A stretch of 39,272 bases of DNA from an uncultured bacterium (GCA_903850545.1 CAINLW010000059.1:1-39272), one strand, 5' to 3'; counted from the first letter of the stretch, positions 1 to 7,971 are shown. Translations and numbers: made by a program. The notes: a model not told the origin generated them from the sequence alone.

Positions 1-62
1 ACTACGTCCTTCATCGCTTATTAGAGTCAAGGCATCCACCGTGCGCCCTTAAATTTCCCATT
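1..62 (-). rRNA. rrl: 23S ribosomal RNA, 5' end only (partial)
   Basis: The reverse complement of 1-50 matches the universally conserved 5' end of 23S rRNA: an ACGGTGGATGCC block at 42-31, then a GCGATGAAGGACGT block. Aligned to E. coli 23S, base 1 of the mature RNA falls near 62, but the exact end is uncertain by several bases. The gene runs off the left edge. No 16S 3' end (anti-Shine-Dalgarno region) lies upstream, so it is not in a 16S-23S operon on this side. Confidence 0.93.
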
Positions 63-296
63 AGGAAATTTAAAAACCACAATCTTTAACTAGTTTACAT
101 CGTAAACTAATAAATTTGTTTTAACCTGTTATATGGAATCAATTCCGTATAACAGTCTCGTCAAAATTAATTGACGAATTTTTTTAAATCGTATCAATCT
201 CTCTCCAAGAAAAATTGATCGATTCACCTGCCTGTCTACAGTATCTATAAAAGACCCAATCCACTTCGCGTGGAAAATTGGTGATACTATGACAGA
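50..296 (-). other. hairpin-rich leader of the 23S rRNA
   Basis: This stretch upstream of 23S holds a run of short inverted repeats. They are 51-58/64-71 (8 bp), 91-98/102-109 (8 bp), 126-139/141-154 (14 bp with one G-U type change), 159-164/171-176 (6 bp), 187-198/214-224 (imperfect), and a nested one with outer arms 232-245/283-295 and inner arms 256-264/270-281. It has no open frame and no tRNA, so it is not a normal 16S-23S spacer. It probably folds during rRNA maturation (inference). Confidence 0.6.
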
Positions 297-376
297 ATGA
301 AGATATAAATTTTAGTTATCCTCTTTCGAGAATCTCTGAAATCTTAATCTTATTTTTCAAGTTTCAGTCTTTCCGT

Positions 377-398
377 AAAAAAAACCGCTTTTGAGCGG
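377..398 (-). terminator. intrinsic terminator-like hairpin upstream of 23S
   Basis: Read on the minus strand this is CCGCT-caaa-AGCGG followed by eight T. It lies downstream of the 479-506 promoter and before the 23S 5' end, so either a separate short RNA of about 90 nt ends here or the rRNA transcript must read through it. Confidence 0.6.
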
Positions 399-478
399 AA
401 TCTAGAGGCAACACTATAAATAATGTTGACTATATTCCCCGCTTTGATTGGTTTTTATATAACATATCTGTAGAAACG

Positions 479-506
479 AGTATATAGGAAAGCAGAATAA
501 AGTCAA
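479..506 (-). promoter_or_regulatory. strong sigma70-type promoter for the 23S unit
   Basis: On the minus strand TTGACT (506-501) is followed after 16 bp by TATACT (484-479). Transcription would start near 472 and run towards the 23S gene. The -35 hexamer overlaps the 3' arm of the hairpin at 501-546, as at the rpsS promoter. Confidence 0.7.
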
Positions 507-546
507 GGAAAAAAAGGAGTGAAACGACTATTTTTTCCTGACCCCG
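501..546 (-). repeat. GGGGTCA-hairpin element, copy 1
   Basis: The inverted arms 502-514 and 531-542 flank a loop whose minus strand reads TAGTCG-ttt-CACTC. A GACGGGGTCA block lies on the promoter-distal side and the -35 box on the other. Related copies are at 15770-15820 and 16038-16082, with different arm sequences but complementary arms and a similar loop. Confidence 0.55.
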
Positions 547-650
547 TCACTATTTCCAAAAACGCCAAATAAACGCTATAATTGGCGCTAGAAAATCATT
601 ATCAAAATTTATACAGACATAATTGATAAAAATAGTGTTGGGGGTCAAGG
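537..650. other. cruciform-like inverted repeat, possible structured RNA
   Basis: The outer arms 537-555 and 630-650 (TGACCCC...CACTATTT against AAATAGTG...GGGGTCA) enclose two smaller hairpins, at 563-568/582-587 and 599-605/623-629. This gives a three-way-junction layout of about 114 nt. I found no 5S rRNA, tRNA or other known signature in it. Apart from the features listed here, 63-776 contains no gene that I can support. Confidence 0.4.
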
Positions 651-723
651 AGTAATTGTCTACAGGTTATCCCCATGTATATTTTACGCCTTATTTTTCA
701 ATGTTATTTTGTATATTTATATT

Positions 724-753
724 AGAAAAAGCTGGATAATTCCAGCTTTTTCT
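724..753. terminator. bidirectional terminator after ndk
   Basis: A perfect 12-bp stem (724-735/742-753, with AGCTGG/CCAGCT at its top) around loop ATAATT, with A/T runs on both sides. It lies 24 bp past the ndk stop codon. Confidence 0.8.
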
Positions 754-776
754 AATTTTCATATTTTTTAAAATAA

Positions 777-1373
777 TTATTCTAAAATTCCCTTCAAATC
801 TGCGTCATATAATATTTCATCTTGAATATGTCTGTATTTAATAACTTCATGATCTTTGAACCATAAATTTATTTCGTTTTTTGCTTCTTCTACTGAACCA
901 GATGCGTGTACTAAGTTTCTGACAGCTCTTCCATCAATATCGGATAATTGATAAGAATCCAAAACATAATCTCCTCTGATGGTTCCAACATCTGAAGTTA
1001 AAGGTTCCGTTCCTCCAACTAATTTTCTGACTATACCAACAGAATGAACTCCTTGTAAAATCAAGGCGACAACTGGACCACAAGACATATATTTAACTAG
1101 GTTGTTTAAAACAATTGTACTACTTTCGATTGGATCGTCAGTTGGTGGTTTCAGTCCTTTTTTAATATAACCTGCAATTGTCTTTTCTCCAGTTTTTCTC
1201 ATCCATTCAGGATCAAGAGAATAATGCTTTCTAACCATTTCTCCTGAAGGAACAATCATTTTCATTGCAACTATTTTAAGGCCACTTCTCTCAAACCTTT
1301 CTATTATTTCTCCTACTAAAGACCTTTGAATTCCGTCCGGCTTTATCATCACAAACGTTTTTTCTGTTTTCAT
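777..1373 (-). CDS. ndk: nucleoside diphosphate kinase
   Basis: Transfers the gamma phosphate from NTP to NDP through a phosphohistidine, balancing cytosolic nucleotide pools. The N-terminus (TFVMIKPDG) and the NLVHASGSVEEA motif with active-site His156 are diagnostic. At 198 residues it is longer than the usual 140-150. Extra sequence lies around residues 53-80, where the family's short Kpn-loop approach normally is, there is a longer loop before the active His, and a tail of about 20 residues follows. The neighbouring map and adenylate-kinase-like genes are also housekeeping. No Shine-Dalgarno sequence is visible, and a strong bidirectional terminator follows. The 82-bp gap upstream holds only repeats of ATTCGTA-like words. 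Confidence 0.95.
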   Translation of the reverse strand: MKTEKTFVMIKPDGIQRSLVGEIIERFERSGLKIVAMKMIVPSGEMVRKHYSLDPEWMRKTGEKTIAGYIKKGLKPPTDDPIESSTIVLNNLVKYMSCGPVVALILQGVHSVGIVRKLVGGTEPLTSDVGTIRGDYVLDSYQLSDIDGRAVRNLVHASGSVEEAKNEINLWFKDHEVIKYRHIQDEILYDADLKGILE

Positions 1374-1455
1374 ATTTTTATTTTTAATAATTGTTAATAA
1401 TTTAATTTCTTATTCGTAGCCATTCGTATCATTCGTTCATTCGTATATTTGTATA

Positions 1456-4257
1456 TTAATCTGAAAATTTCGGCATTACTGGTTCAGGTTTTTTATATCT
1501 ATCTATCATCCTCTGCTCAATTTCCGCTCTATCCCGTCCAAACTTAAGATACGACAATTGCTTTATTTTTTCAATCCTTTCTATGTCTTCTTTGGAAGTG
1601 CTTTGTGGTGGAAAATTTGTCGACATACTAAAAGGTTTTGTTGGCACACCTTTTGAAAGCAACTTGATGTAGGAAGTATGATTCTCAATATTCATTAAAT
1701 CTTTTGTAGTAAAAACAGGTGCAAGCTGTTTTGCCAAAAACTCTGCATCTTCTGGGCTCACACGGAAAACATCTATGGTACCGACGTTTCCAAAAACAGA
1801 ATTTTTTATCTTTTCGTCAAGTTGGGAAATATACTGGTGAGCAACATTCAGTGACAACTTATATTTTCTTGCCTCGGAGAAAATAGAACAGATAGAATCT
1901 GTTGAGACATTTTGAAATTCGTCAATATATAGATAAAACGGTGCTAATTCTTTTCCAAAAGAATCAACTCTTGAAAGTGCAGCCATCTGTATTTTACCAA
2001 CGATAACAAGACCAATAAGGTTTGCGTTGATATCACCGAGTCTGCCTTTAGATAAGTTAACTAAAAGTATTTTTTTATTATCCATAATTTCTCTAAAATT
2101 AAACACGGACTTTTCTTGAGAAATTATTGGACGCATAATATCGTTTGACAAAAACACATCAAACTTTGATGAGACGTACGGCACGAAGTTGGCTAGACCC
2201 TGATCCCCTGTTGTCTTTACAGCGCTTTCCCAAAACTGTCTTACAAGAGGATTCTTACATTTTAATAGTTTCATGTCCCTAAAGGTTTTATCAGACAAAA
2301 CACGGCTGATATCCAAAAGAGTGCAACCAGAATCTGGGTCTTCCATAACAAGTAAAGCTGAGTTTCTAAAGTATTGTTCGAACATTGGACCTCCTCCTCC
2401 ATTGGCTGACATATCAAAAAGTTTTTTAAAAATGGACATCATTTCATTTACCACGAAAGTTTTTTGTTCCGGAAATCTTGGATCAAACTCAAGCATATTC
2501 AAACCCATTGGTCTAGGAATATATCCCGGATCAAAATAAATGACATCATCATATCTTTCCGGCGGAATAAACGCTAAAATCTCTTGAATATCTGTGCCGT
2601 GTGGATCAATAAAACATACCCCATCGCCATTTAAAATATCTTGGCGTATCATGGTTTTCAAAATAGTAGTTTTACCAGCACCAGTCTGTCCAATAGTATA
2701 AAAATGCCTCAATCTATCTTCAGGAGCCATTCTTATTTCTGTATCTACATTTCTATAGTGATTAGTTCCAAGAAGAATCCCCTCATTTGGCAAATCTACT
2801 GGAGCTGGTGCAGATATTGCTTCTGTTTTTTTAAGTTGAGATGCACTACTAAAATCGGCTTCGGGCAAGTGCATTATTGTTGTAAGCTCTTTTAAGTTTA
2901 TACAAATTTTCTTATTTTCATCAAAAACCCTGAAAGCAAAATCTTGTGACATTTTTAACAAATCTTTTCCTTCAATTTTTTTGAATTCAAACTTATTACC
3001 ATGTGTATTTTCAAATTGATTAAATGCTGATTCTATGTCTGAAAGTATATCCAAAGCATCTTTTTTATTTGCTGCAGATGCCATAATTCTTACGTTTATG
3101 TTCGCAAGAGGACTACCTATTTTTAATTTTATGTTTTCTATCGAAGGAGCATTTAAGGCTGTATTATCTTCTTTTTTATCATCCTTCTTTTCATTTTTTA
3201 TTACATCTTTTCCGAGTTGTTTGATAATTCCAAAAAAAGAAGAATCGGCTTTTAGTAAAGCATCTTTAAATTTCAAACCCTTCTCCATTTCCTTAAGAAC
3301 TCTCTTGAAAAATTCTATCTTTTCTGATTTCTCTGGTTTTACAATTATTTGTATCGAAGCTCCTTCGTTTTCTTTGTCAACTTTTGAAAAACTATTGAGT
3401 AATACGTTGAGCGGATCATAATCAAATTGCTCATACATTTTTATTGGATAGATGTCATGTTTAGAAAAAGAAACCGAAGATCCTACATATTCACCAGATT
3501 GGTTAAAAATATTATAATCATCTTTTTTCTCAACAACTCTCACTTCAGGAAAAACAGACTGAACCTGTTTTTCAAAAAGAGATCTTTTTGAATCCGGAAT
3601 CGCTATATAAAATATAATTTGATTGCTAAAGTTGGCCTTAGCAAGTTCGATAACAAAATATCCAGCGCCGTCCTTATCATTAGTTTCAACCGAAAACATA
3701 CCGGAATAAAACTGTTCCATTTTTGAAATAATTTCCTTTAGTTGTTTATTTTTTTGTGTATCATCTTGCTTTACAACGCTGGGAAGAGAAACCTCAAAAA
3801 GTGTCATTTTTATAGCTTTCAAAATCGGTCCTTTTTCTTTTTTGTCTGCTACCTGAAAACCAGCCTTTACATATTGGACTAAAAATCTATGAAAGTCTGA
3901 TTCAAGATGTGGACTATTCATTTTAAGAACAACTGATAAGGCATTTAGAATCCCTTTTTCTTGTAACAAAAGAACTAATTCCCCCATTTGGGCATCGTGA
4001 GTTTCTGGCTTTAAATCAAGCACTATTGATTCAACTTCGTGAGATTTCAGAGCATAACTTTCATGCAAAACATCTTTTGGATTTTGCTGTCCATGTTCAA
4101 CAACTTTTTGCTGAATAATTTCTTCGCGAGGAACAGATTCGCCATTTTCTGCTAATTTCTTTTCGCGCTCTGTTACCTTCGCGCGCAAATAATTCAGCTC
4201 CTCATCTGGAGTTTTAAATTTTTGTTCAGGCCCATGATTTCCAAATTGTTCTACCAT
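1456..4257 (-). CDS. VirD4/TraG-HerA-type P-loop ATPase (type IV secretion/pilus-like coupling protein)
   Basis: A large ATPase of 933 residues from the chosen ATG; a GTG nine bases upstream would add three. The N-terminal half (about 1-480) has a charged coiled start and no recognisable catalytic motif. The ATPase core begins near 500, with Walker A GQTGAGKTT at 523-531 and Walker B FYLYIDEFQ with D779/E780. The SLNVAHQYISQL segment just after is typical of the TraG/TraD/VirD4 and HerA group. No membrane helix is evident at the N-terminus, unlike classical VirD4. In this radiation such ATPases are often linked to type IV pilus or DNA transfer machinery, but no other component lies nearby, so substrate and role are open. 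An extended -10 box sits just upstream. Confidence 0.75.
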   Translation of the reverse strand: MVEQFGNHGPEQKFKTPDEELNYLRAKVTEREKKLAENGESVPREEIIQQKVVEHGQQNPKDVLHESYALKSHEVESIVLDLKPETHDAQMGELVLLLQEKGILNALSVVLKMNSPHLESDFHRFLVQYVKAGFQVADKKEKGPILKAIKMTLFEVSLPSVVKQDDTQKNKQLKEIISKMEQFYSGMFSVETNDKDGAGYFVIELAKANFSNQIIFYIAIPDSKRSLFEKQVQSVFPEVRVVEKKDDYNIFNQSGEYVGSSVSFSKHDIYPIKMYEQFDYDPLNVLLNSFSKVDKENEGASIQIIVKPEKSEKIEFFKRVLKEMEKGLKFKDALLKADSSFFGIIKQLGKDVIKNEKKDDKKEDNTALNAPSIENIKLKIGSPLANINVRIMASAANKKDALDILSDIESAFNQFENTHGNKFEFKKIEGKDLLKMSQDFAFRVFDENKKICINLKELTTIMHLPEADFSSASQLKKTEAISAPAPVDLPNEGILLGTNHYRNVDTEIRMAPEDRLRHFYTIGQTGAGKTTILKTMIRQDILNGDGVCFIDPHGTDIQEILAFIPPERYDDVIYFDPGYIPRPMGLNMLEFDPRFPEQKTFVVNEMMSIFKKLFDMSANGGGGPMFEQYFRNSALLVMEDPDSGCTLLDISRVLSDKTFRDMKLLKCKNPLVRQFWESAVKTTGDQGLANFVPYVSSKFDVFLSNDIMRPIISQEKSVFNFREIMDNKKILLVNLSKGRLGDINANLIGLVIVGKIQMAALSRVDSFGKELAPFYLYIDEFQNVSTDSICSIFSEARKYKLSLNVAHQYISQLDEKIKNSVFGNVGTIDVFRVSPEDAEFLAKQLAPVFTTKDLMNIENHTSYIKLLSKGVPTKPFSMSTNFPPQSTSKEDIERIEKIKQLSYLKFGRDRAEIEQRMIDRYKKPEPVMPKFSD

Positions 4258-4267
4258 AATAGGCACA

Positions 4268-4276
4268 ATTATATCA
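4268..4276 (-). promoter_or_regulatory. extended -10 promoter of the VirD4-like gene
   Basis: The minus strand reads TGATATAAT ten bases before the ATG at 4257. There is no good -35 hexamer. The transcript would have a leader of only a few bases, which favours the ATG over the upstream GTG. Confidence 0.55.
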
Positions 4277-4348
4277 TATTAAATTAATATTTTGCACGTA
4301 TTAAAATAGTGTTCTTTACAAAGATAAAAATATTTTTTAATAAAGATT

Positions 4349-5119
4349 CTAAATTTTAGTCAGAATTTCAGGTTCGCCATTTGTTATTACAACTGTATGT
4401 TCAAAATGCGCGCTTCTTGAACCATCTTTTGTTTTGAAAGTGTATCCGTCTTTTTCTATAAAAATTTCTTTCTTGCCAACATTCAACATTGGTTCTATCG
4501 CGATAGTCATTCCAGATTTTAGTTTGTCTCCACGTCCCCTCTCTCCGAAATTTGGAACGTAAGGATCTTCATGAACACTATACCCGACTCCATGTCCACA
4601 CAAATCTTCTACAATAGAAAAACCATTTGCTTTAGCAACTCTTTCAACTGCATAACCAATATCTCCAGTGTGTTTATTCCCTTTTGCAGCTTTTATTCCA
4701 GCGTATAAAGCTTCTTTTGTAACATTAAGAAGTTTTTGTGACACTGAATCAATTTTTCCAACCCCAACCGTAATAGCTGAATCCGTAACAAGTCCAGCAT
4801 GAGTAAGACACATATCTAGAGAGACAATATCTCCTTCATTCAAAATTCTTGGATTTTCATTCGGAATACCGTGAACTATTTCATCATTTATTGAAACACA
4901 GATAGATGCGGGATAAGCTCTCTTAGCGCCACTAGGTTTATAGTTTAGTGTTGAAGGAATATCACCTCTTTCTTTTGCAAGTTCATTTGCTAGATCATTT
5001 AATTCTGAAGTTAAAACTCCAGGTTTTACCGCCTTAGCAACTTCCTGCAATATAAAAGCTAAGCGTTTTCCACCTTCTCTCAGTACTTCTATTTCCTCTG
5101 CTGATTTTATCGTTATCAT
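4349..5119 (-). CDS. map: methionine aminopeptidase, type I
   Basis: Removes the N-terminal Met from nascent proteins in the cytosol. All family residues are present: His83 (substrate), and metal ligands Asp102, Asp113, His176, Glu209 and Glu240. The length (256) is normal, without an N-terminal zinc extension. Its position downstream of secY and the adenylate kinase-like gene preserves the common secY-adk-map order, although a terminator and a separate promoter now divide adk from map. The promoter lies so close that the leader is only about 4-5 nt. Confidence 0.97.
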   Translation of the reverse strand: MITIKSAEEIEVLREGGKRLAFILQEVAKAVKPGVLTSELNDLANELAKERGDIPSTLNYKPSGAKRAYPASICVSINDEIVHGIPNENPRILNEGDIVSLDMCLTHAGLVTDSAITVGVGKIDSVSQKLLNVTKEALYAGIKAAKGNKHTGDIGYAVERVAKANGFSIVEDLCGHGVGYSVHEDPYVPNFGERGRGDKLKSGMTIAIEPMLNVGKKEIFIEKDGYTFKTKDGSRSAHFEHTVVITNGEPEILTKI

Positions 5120-5130
5120 GATTCTCTTTT

Positions 5131-5158
5131 AATATACTCTTTAGACTGTAAAAATCAA
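5131..5158 (-). promoter_or_regulatory. map promoter
   Basis: The minus strand has TTGATT (5158-5153), a 16-bp spacer and TATATT (5136-5131), eleven bases before the map ATG. The -35 box overlaps the T-run of the preceding terminator. Confidence 0.6.
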
Positions 5159-5181
5159 ACCCCCGTTTTAGACGAGGGTTT
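5157..5181 (-). terminator. terminator after the adenylate-kinase-like gene
   Basis: A 10-bp stem with one mismatch (AAACCC.CGT / ACG.GGGTTT), followed on the minus strand by TTTGATTTTT. Confidence 0.75.
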
Positions 5182-5187
5182 AAAATA

Positions 5188-5808
5188 TTATTTATTAAAA
5201 ACTTTTGAGACAAGTTCTTCGTGTACTTTTTCTATAGTTTGCTCACCATTTACATCCAAAAAATCACAATCTTTATTTTGTCTAAAAAAGTTAGCACAAG
5301 GAAGAACCTCTTCTACAAACCAGCTCATTCTTTTATTTATTCCTTCTTCTGTATCGTCTTTTCTTCCCCTTATCAAAAGCCTGTCTCTTGCTGACTCATC
5401 GCTTATGTTTATATAAACAACCTTATATCTTGGTGTTTTATAAAACTTTAGTGTTCCATCGAGTAATATTGCTTCCGGAAGCTTTCTTGGGCATCCATCA
5501 AAAATAATATTCTCTTTTCCCGAAAAATTTTTGTTTAAATAGTTTGTCCAGAGATAAATAACAATGGACTCCATTACAAGACCTCCAGAATTGTGTACCT
5601 CTTTTGTAAGTTTTTCTAAATAAGTATCGCCTTTCATAAACTCTCTTATAAAAGCACCTGATTCAACATGGAGTGTTTTATTGTTATTTAACTCTTTAAG
5701 TTTCTTTTTTAAAAGCTCAACTTGTGTACCCTTTCCGCAACCAGATTTCCCCATAATAATGGTAATGACCGGTTCCTTCTTTTCTTCTTTTTTAAATATA
5801 TTTAACAT
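5188..5808 (-). CDS. adk: adenylate kinase-like nucleotide kinase
   Basis: Predicted to interconvert AMP plus ATP with 2 ADP. The P-loop GKSGCGKGT is at 20-28, followed by a DGCPRKLPEA segment that matches the DGFPRT motif of adenylate kinases. RGRKDDTEEGINKR resembles the R.DD.E....R LID/core motif. The LID is short and has no zinc cysteines. The SecY-Adk-Map order supports the assignment, but divergence leaves another nucleoside monophosphate kinase possible. The ATG sits three bases after the palindromic element at 5811-5943, which therefore makes up nearly all of the 5' leader. A terminator follows. Confidence 0.8.
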   Translation of the reverse strand: MLNIFKKEEKKEPVITIIMGKSGCGKGTQVELLKKKLKELNNNKTLHVESGAFIREFMKGDTYLEKLTKEVHNSGGLVMESIVIYLWTNYLNKNFSGKENIIFDGCPRKLPEAILLDGTLKFYKTPRYKVVYINISDESARDRLLIRGRKDDTEEGINKRMSWFVEEVLPCANFFRQNKDCDFLDVNGEQTIEKVHEELVSKVFNK

Positions 5809-5810
5809 TT

Positions 5811-5943
5811 ACCCGAGAAAATTTTTATTGATGAAAATGTTATTGTTTTACAAGCTCATATTTCTAATATTTAACCTAGTTTAATATATAAACTAAATTT
5901 TATAAAAGCATTTTCAATAACGTCAATAAAAACTTTAACGGGT
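5811..5943 (-). repeat. ACCCG/CGGGT palindromic element, copy 1 (leader of adk-like gene)
   Basis: Read on the minus strand it starts ACCCGTTAAAGTTTTT and ends AAAAATTTTCTCGGGT. These ends pair over 16 positions with a conserved two-base internal loop. Inside are arms a (ATTGA/TCAAT), b (GTTATTG/CAATAAC) and c (GAAAATG/CATTTTC) in the order a-b-c-loop-b'-c'-a'. A hairpin TAGTTT...AAACTA occupies the loop. The element ends two bases before the start codon. Confidence 0.9.
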
Positions 5944-5945
5944 GA

Positions 5946-5954
5946 ATTATAGCA
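5946..5954 (-). promoter_or_regulatory. extended -10 box in front of element copy 1
   Basis: The minus strand has TGCTATAAT two bases before ACCCG. Transcription would begin inside the first bases of the element. The -35 position is poor. Confidence 0.6.
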
Positions 5955-5988
5955 CGATTAGTTTCAAGGTTCTAGGTTCTCATAAATT

Positions 5989-6021
5989 CAAAAGGGTTTC
6001 CGCTTTGCGGAAACCCTTTTG
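5989..6021. terminator. strong hairpin terminator
   Basis: A perfect 15-bp stem CAAAAGGGTTTCCGC with loop ttt. It lies between the candidate RNA at 6055-6199 and the adenylate-kinase-like leader, and would end that RNA on the minus strand. Confidence 0.75.
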
Positions 6022-6054
6022 GTTGTATTTTCCTAATAGCTATAAGCTAATTAG

Positions 6055-6199
6055 TCCCAGTAACAATTTTTTATGTTTAAAAACACCAAAACACTTAGAC
6101 AGAGAGGTTTAGCCTATTCGGCCTCGTGTTTTGTATAGAAAAACAGAGCTAACTGTAATTGATAGTTTGTCTCATTAACTACCAAAAATTGTTACGGGA
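6055..6199 (-). ncRNA. candidate structured RNA downstream of secY
   Basis: The outer arms 6055-6071 and 6184-6199 pair over 16 bp with one bulged A. Inside, on the minus strand, are a hairpin AACT...AGTT and a larger arm CAAAACAC...GTGTTTTG capped by GAGG...CCTC, giving a three-way junction. The secY terminator lies just upstream, a TATTAA -10-like box abuts the 5' end, and a 15-bp terminator lies 34 bp downstream. This looks like an independent RNA gene of 145-210 nt. I recognise no known family, and 6S or a palindromic repeat are alternatives. Confidence 0.4.
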
Positions 6200-6213
6200 T
6201 TAATATTTTGTAA

Positions 6214-6251
6214 CCACAAAAAAATCGCTTCCATAAAGCGATTTTGTGTGG
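6214..6251 (-). terminator. terminator after secY
   Basis: AAAATCGCTT-ccata-AAGCGATTTT with extending CACAAA/TTTGTG arms and a T-run on the minus strand, nine bases after the secY stop codon. Confidence 0.8.
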
Positions 6252-6259
6252 ACAAAATT

Positions 6260-7531
6260 TTAATATTCTCTCATTGTTATCTGAGCCTCAATTTTCTTTA
6301 TCAAATCTATTACAACTGAAACGACGATAAGTAGGGCTGTTCCTCCAACGGCGATTGAATTCATATTTGAAACAGATTGAACAATAATAGGCAAAACAGC
6401 AATTACACCCAAAAATAATGCTCCCACTAAAGTAATTCTTGTTAGAACTTTGGCCAAATATTCTGAAGTTGAAGCTCCCGGTCTTACTCCCGGAACAAAA
6501 GCTCCACCTTGCTGAAGATTTTTTGATATTTGATCTGGATCAAAAGTGACAGCTGTATAAAAATATGTAAACAAAACAACCAAAACAAAGTACAAAATTC
6601 CATGTATCCAAGAATTTATAAGGAGGTCATAGATAGTTGTAGAAATGTTATTTATCATTACACTCACAATACTTGCTTTAGATAGAAATTGAAATATCAT
6701 TTGAGGAAAAAGCAAAATAGACATTGCAAAGATAATTGGAATAACACCCGCTTGGTTTAATCTTAAAGGTAGATATGTTGAAACTCCTCCAGAAACTTTT
6801 GAACCAGTTATTCTTTTTGCATAAGTAACTGGAATAGGTCTTTCTGCTTCCGAAATATATACAACTCCGTAAATGACTGCTAAAAACACAGCTCCTAAAG
6901 CCAAATATACTGGTATCTGACCTATATCAAAAGCTGCGCTCATTTGAGCAATACTTGTAGGTAAACGCGCTACTATACCTGCAAAGATAAGCATAGATGT
7001 CCCATTGCCAATACCGAATTCAGTCATAAGTTCGCCTATCCACATCATTAATATTGAACCAGCAACGATAATCAATAAATTCAAAGAAAAATCAAAAGCA
7101 CTGGCGTGAGTAATAACTGATGATCCTTCTAAAAGTTTTAAAAAACTAAAACCCTGCACCAAAGCTATTGGAACAGTAAGTATTCTTGAAATTTGAGTAA
7201 ACTTTTTTCTTCCGATTTCCCCCTCTTCTTGATACATGGTCTTTATCCTTGAAGACATCATTGTAAGAAGCTGCATTATAATAGATGCTGTAATATAAGG
7301 ACCAACTCCAAGCATCACGATGGAAAGTTTACTCATTCCACCTCCTGAAAAAACGTTTAAGAAGCTTAGAAAATCATTCGAAAAAAAAGCGTTTAATTTA
7401 CCTGCGTCGATACCTGGAATTGGAATGGTAGCCAATAATCTAGAAATAAGTAAAGCACCGAGAACAAAAAAAATTCTGTTTCTCAGTCCTTTGTCTTGAA
7501 AAATTAACTTAATTTTATCAAAAAAATCCAT
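6260..7531 (-). CDS. secY: preprotein translocase subunit SecY
   Basis: Central pore subunit of the Sec translocon in the cytoplasmic membrane. The 423 residues contain about ten hydrophobic helices, including the plug-containing N-terminal region (LLATIPIPGID), the cytosolic loop EEGEIGRKKFTQ, ERPIPVTYAKR and the late PGVRPG loop that contacts SecA or the ribosome. The length is normal. It is the last gene of the spc-type cluster, 8 bp after rplO, and is followed at once by a terminator. It would export the large surface proteins encoded at 16249, 18078 and 32664. Confidence 0.97.
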   Translation of the reverse strand: MDFFDKIKLIFQDKGLRNRIFFVLGALLISRLLATIPIPGIDAGKLNAFFSNDFLSFLNVFSGGGMSKLSIVMLGVGPYITASIIMQLLTMMSSRIKTMYQEEGEIGRKKFTQISRILTVPIALVQGFSFLKLLEGSSVITHASAFDFSLNLLIIVAGSILMMWIGELMTEFGIGNGTSMLIFAGIVARLPTSIAQMSAAFDIGQIPVYLALGAVFLAVIYGVVYISEAERPIPVTYAKRITGSKVSGGVSTYLPLRLNQAGVIPIIFAMSILLFPQMIFQFLSKASIVSVMINNISTTIYDLLINSWIHGILYFVLVVLFTYFYTAVTFDPDQISKNLQQGGAFVPGVRPGASTSEYLAKVLTRITLVGALFLGVIAVLPIIVQSVSNMNSIAVGGTALLIVVSVVIDLIKKIEAQITMREY

Positions 7532-7539
7532 CTTTTGTT

Positions 7540-7971
7540 TTATTTAACAGTACCTCCTGCTTTCTCTATTTTTGTTTTTGCTTCGGCAGAAACTTTACAA
7601 CCAGAAATATTGAACTTCTTTGAAAGATCTCCAAGTGCCAAAATTTTCACCTTTGGATTCTTTCCGAGTCTTGTTTCCAAAACCTCTTTTTTAACTAATA
7701 TTGCTGGGGTAATAGAACTTCCTGTTGGAAAAATTGCTTCTAATTGTCCGACATTGACTGCAATATATTTTTCCTGGAAACCTTTAAAAGAATAACCCCT
7801 TAATTTAGGCATTTTCTTGATAATATCTCTCCATTCTGGTCTTACTTTGTGACCAGCTCTTGCTGTTTGACCCTTTCCTCCTCTACCTGAAGTCTTTCCT
7901 CTTTTTCCACCTCTTCCTACGATAGCGGTCTTTCTATTTTTTGTAACTCTTTTAAGATTGTGTATTTTCAT
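7540..7971 (-). CDS. rplO: 50S ribosomal protein uL15
   Basis: The N-terminus (MKIHNLKRV) and Gly/Arg/Lys-rich segment GRGGKRGKTSGRGGKGQ are typical of uL15, which threads into the large subunit. At 143 residues the length is standard. rpmD (uL30) would normally lie between rpsE and rplO. Here rplO starts ten bases after rpsE, so uL30 is absent, as known for Candidate Phyla Radiation bacteria. Confidence 0.96.
   Translation of the reverse strand: MKIHNLKRVTKNRKTAIVGRGGKRGKTSGRGGKGQTARAGHKVRPEWRDIIKKMPKLRGYSFKGFQEKYIAVNVGQLEAIFPTGSSITPAILVKKEVLETRLGKNPKVKILALGDLSKKFNISGCKVSAEAKTKIEKAGGTVK

Noticed and set aside
63-776. Possible 16S 3' end, 5S rRNA or tRNA in the region upstream of 23S
   Set aside because: No anti-Shine-Dalgarno block, 5S core motif or TTCGA T-loop signature was found in either strand.
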